Below are positions 24,233 to 33,023 of a stretch of DNA of 64,000 nucleotides, in pieces. The stretch is from assembly GCA_017464285.1 (NCBI GenBank), contig JAFUDT010000013.1, positions 264,962 through 328,961 on the forward strand, written 5' to 3'. Both the position numbers and the translations under genes were made by a program. Source of the DNA: Bacteroidales bacterium. Its GTDB lineage: Bacteria > Bacteroidota > Bacteroidia > Bacteroidales > UBA1402. Each line of letters starts with the position of its first letter. Positions within the stretch are counted from its first letter, which is position 1. Below the pieces are notes generated by a model. The model worked only from the letters and a program-made list of their open reading frames with translations. It did not search any database and had not been told where the DNA came from.

Positions 24233-26341
24233 CTAAAGTCGTATACTGAGGCTGGCGACCAGGGAGCGTCCCGGACTGACGGTCGAGAAGTTGGAGTTCC
24301 AGGGCGAGTTGTCCCGCTCGTCGAAGATGTTCTCTACCGACAGGCCTGGCTCGACAAGCAGACCTGAGTACGACAGGGTGTAGCGGGCTCCGAGATTCCA
24401 CTGGCTGTAGCCCTTGGCATAGCCGTAGGTGCTGCTGTAACGCCTTCCCTGCATGTGCCCGTCCAGGCTGATGTTCAGGTGCCGGCTCTGCCAGCTCTTG
24501 TCCCAGGTGGCCAGCAGGCTGCCCACGTGGCGTACGCTCTTGTCTACATCGGTCTCGAGACTGACATACTGCTGGGTGGCTGCGTCCAGGCTGCGGGTTT
24601 CGGCCTTGGCATCGGTGAAGGTATAGCCGCCGCCCAGACTGAAGCCACTGGGCAGCAGCAGCTTGAGCGTACCGCTGAAACCCTGCAGCTTGGCCCGGTC
24701 GATGTTGTCCCGCTGACGGATGGTGCTCCATCCTTCGTCCTGGAGGGCGGTCAGGCTGGGGCTGGCATCAATTTCGGCCTGGGTCATGGTGCGGTAGTTG
24801 ATCATGTCGCGTATGCGGTTGCTGAAAAGCGTGAGGCTGGCGTTCATCCACTGGTTGCCGTATTCGGCGTTCAGGTTGACAAAGCTGCTCTTTTCGGGCT
24901 TGAGGGCTGTATTGAAAAGCGTGTAGCGGGCCGTGGTCTTGGCCTGATCCGTGGCATAGAGCTGAGACAGGCTCGGAGTGCGGTAGCCGCCGGCATAGTT
25001 GGCCCTGAGCCTCAAGCCGCCCGTGTGGAAAAAGAGGCTGGCCGTGGGGGTGAAGGCCGAGCCGAACAGGCGGTTGTGGGTGTAGCGGATACCGGCAACG
25101 GCTTCCAGGCAGGAGATCAGCTGCAGTTCCTCCTGAGCAAAGAGGTTGAAGGTGCTGCCGTTCTCATGATCGATGTTGTCGCTTTGGCTCTCCAGGCTTT
25201 CCAGTACCACCTCCATACCAGCCGAGAGCTTGTTCCGGGGAGTCAGGCGGAAAATGCCCTTGAGGCTGCCGTCGGTGTAGCCGGTGCGCTTGCGCGTCTC
25301 GCTCCAGGCTTCTTTGTCGGCTGTCTGCCAGTATTCGTAGCTGGACTCGAACTGGTCGCTGTAGACATCCAGGTAGAGATGGGTGTTCCGTCCCGGTTCC
25401 CAGCGGGCACCGCCGCCGTAGGACCATGAGCGGTGGTGCAGGTCGTAGGTGTAGGCCTGCTTGGAGGTATAGCTGTAGCTGATGTCTCCGGTCAGTGCGT
25501 CGGTGGTTTTTTTCTGGGTGAAATAGCTGGCCGAGCGGGGACGTCGGGACATATTGTCGTAGAAGGAGCCGTTGAGATAGAACGACCATTGGTCGTTGGC
25601 GCGCCATTCCAGCTTCTGGCTGAGGTTATCGCTGCGGAAACCGGCCGACATGGGCCGTCCGGTCAGTTTGAGAACTTCCGTGCCTCCTTCGTCGAAGGCC
25701 TGGTAGCGGTTCACCTGCCAGTTGTCGGCCTGGCGGCGCGACCAGGAACTCTGACTGGAAAACCGGCCGAAGTTCAGATCGATGTTCAGGTCGTCGTTCT
25801 GACGCCCTTTGCTGGCCACTTTGGTGCCGGCGGTAATCCTCATGGGCTCCTTGCTGTCGTCGGTGATGATGTTGATCACGCCGGCGATGGCATCGGATCC
25901 GTACAGGGCTGAGGCGGCACCGCTGTAGATTTCAATGCGCTTGACCCGGTCCATGCTCATGCGCTCCCAGCGGTCGTCGCCGCTGACTCTGCGGCCGTTC
26001 ACGAGAATGACCAGGTAGTCGTCGCTGATGCCGTTGAAATTGATGAAGGTTCCCATGCCGCTGGTGTGGGTGGTGACATTGGTCGTCATGCGGCTGAGTG
26101 CTTCCTGCAGGCTGGAGACCCTGGCGTCTTTGAGTTCCTTGGCCGAAATTACCTTGACATCCAGGGGGGAGTTTTCGGCCCGACGATAGGTGCCTGTTCC
26201 GGTGACGACCACTGGGTTGAGATCGTGCGTCCTGTCGCTCATGGAAGAGTCGCGGCCGGCAGTCATTGTCTCAGGCAACGCAAAAGCGGCACTCTGCAAA
26301 AAGAGTGCCGCCATAAAGGTTAAAATGGTTCTATAGGTCAT
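24233..26341 (-). CDS. btuB: BtuB-like TonB-dependent outer-membrane receptor
   Basis: The 702-residue protein has a signal peptide (ending SAAFALP), a TonB-box-like LNPVVVTGTGTYRR, a plug domain (SLQEALSRMTTNVTT, YLVILVNGRRVSGDD, IEIYSGAASALYGSDAIAGV) and a beta-barrel ending in SLSIRL, with a terminal Leu after alternating residues. The lack of a carboxypeptidase-like N-terminal domain and the ~700-residue size fit vitamin or metal-complex receptors better than SusC-type glycan porins. It is in the riboswitch-led operon, 18 bases after cbiK, so uptake of cobalamin, cobinamide or a related tetrapyrrole is likely. Confidence 0.88.
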   Translation of the reverse strand: MTYRTILTFMAALFLQSAAFALPETMTAGRDSSMSDRTHDLNPVVVTGTGTYRRAENSPLDVKVISAKELKDARVSSLQEALSRMTTNVTTHTSGMGTFINFNGISDDYLVILVNGRRVSGDDRWERMSMDRVKRIEIYSGAASALYGSDAIAGVINIITDDSKEPMRITAGTKVASKGRQNDDLNIDLNFGRFSSQSSWSRRQADNWQVNRYQAFDEGGTEVLKLTGRPMSAGFRSDNLSQKLEWRANDQWSFYLNGSFYDNMSRRPRSASYFTQKKTTDALTGDISYSYTSKQAYTYDLHHRSWSYGGGARWEPGRNTHLYLDVYSDQFESSYEYWQTADKEAWSETRKRTGYTDGSLKGIFRLTPRNKLSAGMEVVLESLESQSDNIDHENGSTFNLFAQEELQLISCLEAVAGIRYTHNRLFGSAFTPTASLFFHTGGLRLRANYAGGYRTPSLSQLYATDQAKTTARYTLFNTALKPEKSSFVNLNAEYGNQWMNASLTLFSNRIRDMINYRTMTQAEIDASPSLTALQDEGWSTIRQRDNIDRAKLQGFSGTLKLLLPSGFSLGGGYTFTDAKAETRSLDAATQQYVSLETDVDKSVRHVGSLLATWDKSWQSRHLNISLDGHMQGRRYSSTYGYAKGYSQWNLGARYTLSYSGLLVEPGLSVENIFDERDNSPWNSNFSTVSPGRSLVASLSIRL

Positions 26342-26359
26342 TGTCAGATGAAGACAAGA

Positions 26360-27514
26360 TTATTCTTCCGGAGCTGTGGTGGGCGTGGAAAGGGCCTCTT
26401 CGGTACCCAGCTTGGCAATGGCCTGTGTGGTATGGTTCATCCACAGTTTGCGCACAGCCTTACGTTCGCCCAGGGCCGGAATGTACTCTTCGCCGCTCTT
26501 GTACTGTTTCCAGCAGGCTTCGGTGAAATTGGTCTCGTAGGCCTTGGTTTCGATGCCGGCAGCATTGAACATGGAAAACCAGCTTTCCTCATCTTCTGCA
26601 TCGGCCATGTCGTTGTGGGCGTGGTCACCGGCGATGGACATCAGCGGGAAGAGCTGGGCCTTGGTGGAGGCGTTGGGCAGGTAGGTCATGGTCTTGACCA
26701 CGTCGCCGACAGTGATGGCGAAGATACCGCCCTTGATGTGCTCGAGCACGTCATCGACGTAGGTCTCGTCCATATCGACTGTGCCGACATAATAGTTCTG
26801 GTTGAGGATGCGCAGATACTGCTCCAGCTGCAGGTAGCGGACGTTGCCGCCATAATAGTCATAGCCTTCGGGATTACCGTGGCCCATGAAGGCAACGATG
26901 CCCTGTTGTACGGCAGTCTTGATGTCGGCTTCGTTGTTGAGGACGACGGCCAGTTTCTCTGCATCCTCTTCTTCGGCCATCAGGGGAGTGCCGACGACGA
27001 CGTTCAGGTCGAGGCTCTTCATGTACTCGTCGCTGAAGTCGCCGTTACGGTTGTTCATGAAGTCCTTGACATAGGTGTCGCGGACACGGCGGTATTCTTC
27101 GCCGGGAATGACCTGCAGCGACTGGACGACGATTTGCTTGTAGCCTGCCAGGCCGATAGCCGTGAGCCAGTGCTCTGGATCGTAGTAGTCCTTGGGATCT
27201 ACATTTTCACCGGCGCGGGCATTGTTGATGCAGATGGCCGAGGAGAAGGACAGGTAGATGTCCCAACCGTTAAAATTCGACTTGTAGTCGGCCACGATTT
27301 CATCGAAGGTGTCGTAGGCCTGTTCCCAGGTCGAACCGAAGGCGACGAGCAGGATAGCCTTGTCGTTCTTCTTTTCTTTGTTGACTGTCTTGTTGACTGC
27401 CTGCTGATACTTTTCATAATTTGACTGAGTGTCGTCACTTTTGTCGCAGGCGGTGAACACCGTGCTGGCGATGATGGCTGTCATGGCCGTCATCAGGATA
27501 CTAATTTTCTTCAT
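26360..27514 (-). CDS. cbiK: Exported CbiK-type sirohydrochlorin cobaltochelatase lipoprotein
   Basis: From ATG 27514 the protein is 384 residues with a lipoprotein signal (STVFTAC, Cys23). The body is CbiK: KAILLVAFGSTWEQAYDTFD, IVAFMGHGNPEGYDYYGG, VGTVDMDETYVDD and MSIAGDHAHNDMA. The His, Glu and His of these last three motifs correspond to the known metal-binding triad of CbiK. Normal cobaltochelatases act in the cytoplasm; export here recalls the periplasmic CbiK of Desulfovibrio. It may load or scavenge metal outside the inner membrane. It lies between two receptor genes and overlaps the upstream one by 14 bases. Confidence 0.88.
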   Translation of the reverse strand: MKKISILMTAMTAIIASTVFTACDKSDDTQSNYEKYQQAVNKTVNKEKKNDKAILLVAFGSTWEQAYDTFDEIVADYKSNFNGWDIYLSFSSAICINNARAGENVDPKDYYDPEHWLTAIGLAGYKQIVVQSLQVIPGEEYRRVRDTYVKDFMNNRNGDFSDEYMKSLDLNVVVGTPLMAEEEDAEKLAVVLNNEADIKTAVQQGIVAFMGHGNPEGYDYYGGNVRYLQLEQYLRILNQNYYVGTVDMDETYVDDVLEHIKGGIFAITVGDVVKTMTYLPNASTKAQLFPLMSIAGDHAHNDMADAEDEESWFSMFNAAGIETKAYETNFTEACWKQYKSGEEYIPALGERKAVRKLWMNHTTQAIAKLGTEEALSTPTTAPEE

Positions 27515-29633
27515 TTTGATTTGAATTGAGGTTGGTGATATATTTGTTTGATAACTTCTTGCCTTTATGAAAACGGATAGAAAGCGAGACAAAGAAAGTG
27601 CGTCCCGGGGTGGTGGTGCCCAGATGCAGGCCGTGAGGCGTGCGGTCGACATAGTCGAAGAGGTTGTCGATGCCGGCCTCTGCACGTATGTTCTCGCCCC
27701 ACTGGTGGCTGGTGTTCAGCCGCCACAGCTGATAGGCTTTGCCGTCGCCGTCGATTTGGTAGTGCCGTCTGCCGGACATACGCCCGCTCAGTCCGATTCC
27801 CAGCTGGTAGCGTTCGCTGAAACGGTGTTGCCAGGAAGCGTGACAGCTGGCCTTATGGCGGGCCGTGCCGTCGATGACGACCCGGTGCATGCATTCGTTT
27901 TCCGAGTCGTACTGGTTGGCCTCCGTATCCAGGTAGCTGTAGGAACCGCCCAGGACGAAATCTCCCGCCTGGTAGCCGATACTGGCATCCAGTCCGCGGG
28001 TGGCGGCCTGTTCGATGTTCTGGTACTGGCGGACGCGAATGGGGTCATATTGGGCAATCAGCTCGCCGGGAGCCTGGTTGGTGGGAATGGTCACCAGGGT
28101 AATCATGTGATCGACCATATTGTAATAGCCCGTCAGGCTCAGATTGAATCCGGAGACTCTGTATTCACCGCTCAGCCCGAAATAGTCGGAGCGCTGGGCT
28201 TGCAGGCCGGTGTTGCCCAGATAGAGATAGACCCCGTTCATGTTACGGATGTACTGATAGTGCAATTCTTTCGGGGTAGGGGTCTTGTACCCTTGACTCC
28301 AGGTGCCGCGCAGGCGTATGTCGCCCAGTTTCAGCATGGCGGCCAGTTTGGGAGTGAGGCAGCTGCCGAAACCCTCGTTGCGGGTCAGCCGCAGGCCGGC
28401 CGTCAGGTAGAGGCGCTCATGGAGTGAGTACTCATCCTGCACATAGGCTGCGGCCGTATTGTCCCGGACCTGTCCTCCCTTGACCCGCATGGGGGCACTG
28501 AGCCAGTCGTAGCGATACTCCAGGCCGGCACTCAGCCGCTGGTCGTAGGGCAGGCTGAAAACTCCCTTGAGGCGGATGTCGGTCAGCCGCTGGTCGCTTT
28601 GCAGTTCCTTCTGTCCCGGGAAATAGGGGAAATAGTTGGTGTAGTAGCCGTTGACATAACCTTCCGTCAGGGTGGTGTCGGTGTAGGCGTACAGATAGGC
28701 GTGGCGTTTCCAGTCGATGTCCAGGCTGACATGGTCGGTGGCGTTGAGTTTCCACTGGCCGCCGGCCGACAGGGAGGCGTTGTTGTAGAGCAGGTCGTAG
28801 GTCTTGACATCGACCCCGGGATGGTGTCCGCAGGGACGGTAGATACGCTTGCGGTAGAGACTGCCGTCGGCATAGAGTTCGACGGCGGGTGTCAGCTGCC
28901 AGCCCAGATGTTGGGCAATTTGCCAGTTGGTATGCCGGCTGACGGTCATGTTGCGTGAGTCGGTAATGAGATACTCTGTCTGTGAGGGAGCTTCGATGCT
29001 GGTGTTCTGCCAGCCGTCGGAATGCTGCAACTGAAAGTTGGTGAAGCTCGAAAGGGCCCCGTAGTTCAGGGAGATGCCGTTGTGCTGACGCAGGTCGCCG
29101 TGGCTGCCCGTGCGGGTGGTGTTTTCCAGCATCACTCCCTGCTGACGGTGCTTGCGGGTGATGATGTTGATGACACCGGCGATGGCATCCGAGCCGTATA
29201 GCGCGCTGGAGGCTCCCTTGACTATTTCAATTTTCTCGATATTGTTGGGATCAATCAGCCCCAGGTCGTTCTCCCCTCCGTTGTCACCGTGCAGCCGGCG
29301 GCCGTCGACCAGGATGAGCACATAGGCATTGCCCAGCCCGTTGAGCTGCAGGTGGGAGCCCATGTCGTTTTCATTGAAGTCGAAGGAGGAACTCAGGCCG
29401 CCGAGTATGTCTTCGATGGAGCGGCCGGCATAGTGACGCAGCATTCTGGAGGTGATGACTTCGGTCTGTACGGGAACATCCCGGAGCAGGTGTTCCGTGC
29501 CGGTACCGGTGACGACAACCTCCTGCAGACTGTCTGTCAGCAGTATGGTCTGGGCGTCAGGCAAGAGGGGAATGAACATCCCTGCCAGCCCCATGAATAA
29601 CCGTTTGGCAAGTGACCAACTTCTTTGACGCAT
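27501..29633 (-). CDS. btuB: BtuB-like TonB-dependent receptor, first gene of the riboswitch operon
   Basis: The 710-residue protein has a signal peptide, a TonB-box-like LQEVVVTGTGTEHLL, a plug (RSIEDILGGLSSSF, YVLILVDGRRLHGD, IEIVKGASSALYGSDAIAGV) and a beta-barrel. After the expected barrel end SLSIRF there is a 20-residue tail (HKGKKLSNKYITNL...) that overlaps the start of cbiK, so the original stop may have been lost. It is distinct in sequence from the second receptor but of the same family. A cobalamin riboswitch lies directly upstream, so the ligand is most likely a corrinoid. An internal ATG at residue 14 is another possible start. Confidence 0.88.
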   Translation of the reverse strand: MRQRSWSLAKRLFMGLAGMFIPLLPDAQTILLTDSLQEVVVTGTGTEHLLRDVPVQTEVITSRMLRHYAGRSIEDILGGLSSSFDFNENDMGSHLQLNGLGNAYVLILVDGRRLHGDNGGENDLGLIDPNNIEKIEIVKGASSALYGSDAIAGVINIITRKHRQQGVMLENTTRTGSHGDLRQHNGISLNYGALSSFTNFQLQHSDGWQNTSIEAPSQTEYLITDSRNMTVSRHTNWQIAQHLGWQLTPAVELYADGSLYRKRIYRPCGHHPGVDVKTYDLLYNNASLSAGGQWKLNATDHVSLDIDWKRHAYLYAYTDTTLTEGYVNGYYTNYFPYFPGQKELQSDQRLTDIRLKGVFSLPYDQRLSAGLEYRYDWLSAPMRVKGGQVRDNTAAAYVQDEYSLHERLYLTAGLRLTRNEGFGSCLTPKLAAMLKLGDIRLRGTWSQGYKTPTPKELHYQYIRNMNGVYLYLGNTGLQAQRSDYFGLSGEYRVSGFNLSLTGYYNMVDHMITLVTIPTNQAPGELIAQYDPIRVRQYQNIEQAATRGLDASIGYQAGDFVLGGSYSYLDTEANQYDSENECMHRVVIDGTARHKASCHASWQHRFSERYQLGIGLSGRMSGRRHYQIDGDGKAYQLWRLNTSHQWGENIRAEAGIDNLFDYVDRTPHGLHLGTTTPGRTFFVSLSIRFHKGKKLSNKYITNLNSNQNEEN

Positions 29634-29654
29634 TTTCCTGTGCGATGGCTGTCG

Positions 29655-29848
29655 TTGAACGAATCAGGCAGGTCTTCTGACTTTCCCGCCCTGTCAGGCC
29701 TTCCCGACTATGGTCAGTGGCACCGGTTTGACAGAGACTTTGCTCTTGGCCGCTAAATGGCCTCGAGCGGGGATTACAGCTGCAGGTACAGTTCCGGACT
29801 CGCACCGGATTCCCTTGCATCGGAGCGACTTCCCTCCGACTACCCAAT
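29655..29848 (-). ncRNA. Cobalamin (adenosylcobalamin) riboswitch
   Basis: Read on the minus strand, the leader holds the riboswitch core: GCAAGGGAATCCGGTGCGAG, then CCGG..ACTG, then the B12 box ending CTGCAGCTGTAAT (complement of 29773 onwards) and, near the 3' end, AGTCAGAAGACCTGCC (complement of 29667-29682). These match the conserved elements of the cobalamin riboswitch. The 3' end is only about 25 bases before the receptor start, so control could be at translation start. It should turn down the receptor-cbiK-cbi operon when cobalamin is plentiful. Confidence 0.93.
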
Positions 29849-29854
29849 CCGCGA

Positions 29855-29886
29855 CAAAGTTAGTACAAGCCGAAACCAATCGCAAA
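29855..29886 (-). promoter_or_regulatory. Bacteroidetes-type promoter of the B12 operon
   Basis: On the minus strand TTTG (complement of 29883-29886) and TAACTTTG (complement of 29855-29862) are 20 bases apart, an exact fit to the Bacteroidetes -33/-7 consensus. Transcription would start near 29848, just at the 5' edge of the riboswitch. An inverted repeat CGCAAA-TTTA-TTTGCG (29881-29896) overlaps the -33 element and could be an operator, though no regulator gene is nearby. Confidence 0.8.
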
Positions 29887-29966
29887 TTTATTTGCGATTG
29901 TCGGATTTTTCGTACTGACTCCGTCCAAAGCTTGCTTTGGAAAGGAGGCAGGAGAAAAATACGTAA

Positions 29967-30148
29967 TGCAGACACGCAGTGTTTGCATTGGTGAGGCGCA
30001 GCCTGACTTCTGCGAACTGAGCGGAGCGAAGAGCGCGAAAGTCAGGAAGCAGTGGTGCAGACACGCAGTGTTTGCATTGGTGAGGCGCAGCCTGACTTCT
30101 GCGATCTGAGCGGAGCGAAGAGCGCGAAAGTCAGCAGTCAGGCTGCGC
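29967..30148. repeat. Two tandem 79-bp repeat units with palindromic arms
   Basis: Positions 29967-30045 and 30056-30134 are the same 79 bases with one mismatch (GCGAACTGAG versus GCGATCTGAG), period 89. Each unit can fold, with CCTGACTT near the left and AAGTCAG near the right. A further GTCAGGCTGCGC at 30137-30148 is the exact reverse complement of GCGCAGCCTGAC inside each unit (29996-30007, 30085-30096). It lies between divergent operons, outside the riboswitch. It resembles a dispersed palindromic intergenic element. A separate short hairpin, CCAAAGC-TT-GCTTTGG, lies at 29927-29942. Confidence 0.8.
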
Positions 30149-30232
30149 AAAGCGCAGCGAAGATAAAATCACCCCATAGGAGACGAATGTAAAGAAAAAG
30201 CAGTATTTTCGCCACAGAAAAAGCCATAAGAC

Positions 30233-31156
30233 ATGAAAAAGATATTCCTCCTTATTTTATTATTGTCATTGAGCCGGACGACTCCTTCACAGGAACTGTC
30301 CTCCTACCAGGCGGCCGATTTCAGACAGGATTTTGCTGTCGGTGACAAAGCCGCCCTGCTGATGGTCCATTTCGGAACGACCTATGATGACACCCGCACA
30401 AAGACCATCGATGCCGTCAATGAGAGAGTCCGGAACACTTTTACCGGCTTTGAGGTAAGGGAAAGCTATACTTCCCGGATTGTCCGGCGCAGGCTCATGG
30501 CTCGCGGCATTGTCAAGGATACCCCTTTGGAAGCCCTGCTTCGCCTGAGGGCTGAGGGCTATACCCATGTAATAGTTCAGAGTACGAACCTGATCGACGG
30601 GCTGGAAATGGCCTCCCTGCGTGCTGAGGTAGAGCAGATGGCTCCGTTTTTCAAGGAAATACGGCTGGGGCAGCCACTGCTCTCCAGCGTTGATGATGCC
30701 CTGCGGGTGACGGACATCCTGACCAGACGGTATCCGGCAGCCCGCCGCAGCCATGTACTCTTTGTCGGTCATGGATCGGAATCCTCGGCCACGGCACTCT
30801 ACAGCCAGCTGGACTACATGATGAAATCTGCCGGCCGCAAGGACTGTCATGTAGGTACCATCGAAGGCTATCCGACCTTTTCGACGGCTTTGGCGGAGAT
30901 ACGTTCGGCCGGTGCCCGTCAGGTGACACTCGTGCCGCTGATGCTCGTAGCCGGGGACCATGCAACGAACGATATCGCAGTGGACTGGCGGGAAAGGCTC
31001 GAGGCGGTCGGTCTGCAGGTGAACCTGTCGCTCGAAGGCCTGGGGGAAATTCCGGAAATACAGGATATTTATCTCGACCATATACGTTTTGCCATGCAGT
31101 ATCGCCACCGGCCGGTCGTTGAAAAGAAAAACATTTATGCACGTCAGACAGACTGA
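30233..31156 (+). CDS. cbiK: Second exported CbiK-type cobaltochelatase
   Basis: This 307-residue CbiK homologue has a signal peptide without a lipobox Cys (FLLILLLSLSRTTPSQ). Motifs are AALLMVHFGTTYDDTR, HVLFVGHGSESSATALYSQ, HVGTIEGYPTF and LVAGDHATNDIA, keeping the His-Glu-His metal site. It would insert cobalt into sirohydrochlorin, but in the periplasm. It opens the rightward operon, 11 bases before cbiA. Its similarity to the lipoprotein CbiK at 26.4 kb is modest apart from the active site, so the two probably differ in role rather than being a recent copy. Confidence 0.87.
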   Translation: MKKIFLLILLLSLSRTTPSQELSSYQAADFRQDFAVGDKAALLMVHFGTTYDDTRTKTIDAVNERVRNTFTGFEVRESYTSRIVRRRLMARGIVKDTPLEALLRLRAEGYTHVIVQSTNLIDGLEMASLRAEVEQMAPFFKEIRLGQPLLSSVDDALRVTDILTRRYPAARRSHVLFVGHGSESSATALYSQLDYMMKSAGRKDCHVGTIEGYPTFSTALAEIRSAGARQVTLVPLMLVAGDHATNDIAVDWRERLEAVGLQVNLSLEGLGEIPEIQDIYLDHIRFAMQYRHRPVVEKKNIYARQTD

Positions 31157-31167
31157 CCCCTTGTGAT

Positions 31168-32496
31168 ATGAGCACTAGCATGACCCCCCAGTTTCTCTTG
31201 GCTGCTCCCATGAGCGGCTCAGGCAAGACCACCCTGGCCCGTGGACTGATGGCACTGCTTGCTGACAAGGGCTACCGGGTACAGCCTTTCAAGTGCGGTC
31301 CGGACTATATCGACACCAAATTCCATGAGGCGGTCTGCCATCGGCCGAGCATCAACCTGGATACCTTCATGGCCAGTCCGAAGCATGTCACTTCGCTGTA
31401 TGAACGCTATGCCGCTACGGCCGACGTCTGCATCACGGAGGGCATGATGGGCCTTTACGACGGCTATGACCGCGATTTGGGCTCTTCGGCCGACATCGCC
31501 CGTGTTCTCGACTTGCCCACGGTGCTGGTGGTGGATGCCCGTTCGGCGGCCTATTCGACGGCGGCATTGATAGCCGGTTTTGCCGGCTTCCGCCAGCATG
31601 TGAAGATGGCCGGGGTGATTTTCAATAAGGTAGGTTCCGCCCGTCACCGCGAACTGCTCCGTCAGGTTTGCGACGATTTGTCGGTCGAATGCCTGGGCTT
31701 TGTGCCCAAATCGGCGGACCTGGAGACGGACTCCCGCTATCTGGGACTGGATTTCTCACAGCAGGCCGAAAACAGGGCATTGGTCGGTCTGCTCGAAAAA
31801 GAACTGCACTGGCAGCGACTGCTGGAACTGACCCTCAGGCCACGTCCGCAGCCTGTGGTCGGACGTTCTGTCTTTTTTGCCGATGGTACGGTGGCGGTTG
31901 CCCGTAACCAGGAGTCGTTTTCTTTTCTCTATCAGGAAAACCTGGATGTCCTCGGTCCCTATCTCAGTTTCTTCGATCCCGAACAGGACGAGCCCATCCC
32001 TGCCGACACCGGCCTGTTGTATCTGCCGGGCGGCTACCCGGAAAAACATCTGCAGGCCCTCAGCTCGGCCGTCCGCTGCCGGGAATCGATCAGGGCGTAT
32101 GCCCGTCGGGGCGGACGGATTTTGGCAGAATGCGGAGGAATGATGTATCTTTGCCGCAGCATCCTGACCGACTCGGGGACCTATCCCATGTGCGGCGTGC
32201 TGCCTTATGACATTACGGCCAGAGAGGCCGACCGCAAGCTGACGCTGGGCTATCGGCGCTTTGTCCTTCCCAAGTCGGTTTGGAAAGGCTTCATACTTCC
32301 GGAACGGGAATACCGCGGGCATGAATTCCATTATACCCGGTTTGCGGGAGACGAACCGGTTTCTGCCGTGGCAGTGACCGATGCCTGGGGACGACGCGTG
32401 CCGACTCCGTTCCTGCGCTGGAAAAACGTGCGGGCCAGCTACACCCATCTGTACCTGGGGCAGGCCGATATCGAAAGACTTTTTGACGTAATATGA
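31168..32496 (+). CDS. cbiA: Cobyrinate a,c-diamide synthase
   Basis: CbiA amidates the a and c side chains of cobyrinate using glutamine and ATP. The 442-residue protein has the N-terminal synthetase part (PMSGSGKTTLARGLMALL, FKCGPDYIDTKFHE) and a C-terminal class I glutamine amidotransferase part with the catalytic Cys in ILAECGGMMYLC (about residue 325) and the late His in GHEFHYTRF. The length is usual. It overlaps the adenosyltransferase gene by four bases, which begins a series of such overlaps through to the CobU gene. Confidence 0.94.
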   Translation: MSTSMTPQFLLAAPMSGSGKTTLARGLMALLADKGYRVQPFKCGPDYIDTKFHEAVCHRPSINLDTFMASPKHVTSLYERYAATADVCITEGMMGLYDGYDRDLGSSADIARVLDLPTVLVVDARSAAYSTAALIAGFAGFRQHVKMAGVIFNKVGSARHRELLRQVCDDLSVECLGFVPKSADLETDSRYLGLDFSQQAENRALVGLLEKELHWQRLLELTLRPRPQPVVGRSVFFADGTVAVARNQESFSFLYQENLDVLGPYLSFFDPEQDEPIPADTGLLYLPGGYPEKHLQALSSAVRCRESIRAYARRGGRILAECGGMMYLCRSILTDSGTYPMCGVLPYDITAREADRKLTLGYRRFVLPKSVWKGFILPEREYRGHEFHYTRFAGDEPVSAVAVTDAWGRRVPTPFLRWKNVRASYTHLYLGQADIERLFDVI

Positions 32497-33023
32497 AAAC
32501 AATCAGCACCAAAACGGGCGACAGTGGCTGGACCGGCCTGAGAGGAGGACAACGTGTCCCCAAGGACGACCTGCGCATTGAGACCAACGGCGAGATTGAT
32601 CGCCTGAATGCCTGTCTGGGGCTGGTCAGGGCCCTGATGCCTGAGGATCACCCCTGGAAAAGGATCCTGCCGGATATTCAGTGGGAACTGATGCGACTGA
32701 TGAGCCATATCGCCACCCCTCAGGGAGAATCCAATCCCAAGCCGCTGCAGGCGGCTGCCCTGACGGCCGAGATGGAGGCTATGATGACAGCGGTCGAGGC
32801 TCCGGCCGGTTTTGTGGTGCCCGGCCGTGGAAATCTCTCGGCTCACATCCATCTGGCCCGGGCCCAGGCCAGAACTGCGGAACGCAGGCTGTGGACACTG
32901 CACAGGCAGTATCCGCTGCCGGCCGCTTCGCTGGCCATGATGAACCGTCTTTCGGATTTCCTTTTCGTACTGGCCCTGCTGGCCGAAAAGGAGGAGTCTG
33001 AATCCAATACAGTCCGGCAATGA
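32493..33023 (+). CDS. PduO-type cob(I)alamin adenosyltransferase
   Basis: This 176-residue helical-bundle enzyme adds the 5'-deoxyadenosyl group to cobalt. Hallmarks are STKTGDSGWTGLRGGQRVP (the ATP-binding N-terminus, with T-K-T-G-D), IETNGEIDRLNACLGLVRAL and RTAERRLWTL ... MNRLSDFLFVLA. The GGQRVPKDD variant replaces the more usual GGERV. It is not of the CobA/BtuR P-loop type. Coupled by four-base overlaps to cbiA and cbiP, it supplies adenosylated intermediate within the pathway. Confidence 0.9.
   Translation: MKTISTKTGDSGWTGLRGGQRVPKDDLRIETNGEIDRLNACLGLVRALMPEDHPWKRILPDIQWELMRLMSHIATPQGESNPKPLQAAALTAEMEAMMTAVEAPAGFVVPGRGNLSAHIHLARAQARTAERRLWTLHRQYPLPAASLAMMNRLSDFLFVLALLAEKEESESNTVRQ

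Noticed and set aside
29967..30148. Possible CRISPR array
   Set aside because: Only two long units with a 10-base gap; no spacers of regular length and no cas genes.
29860..30150. 96-residue frame on the minus strand
   Set aside because: It translates the 79-bp tandem repeat and part of the promoter region; the repeated peptide is a by-product of the repeat.
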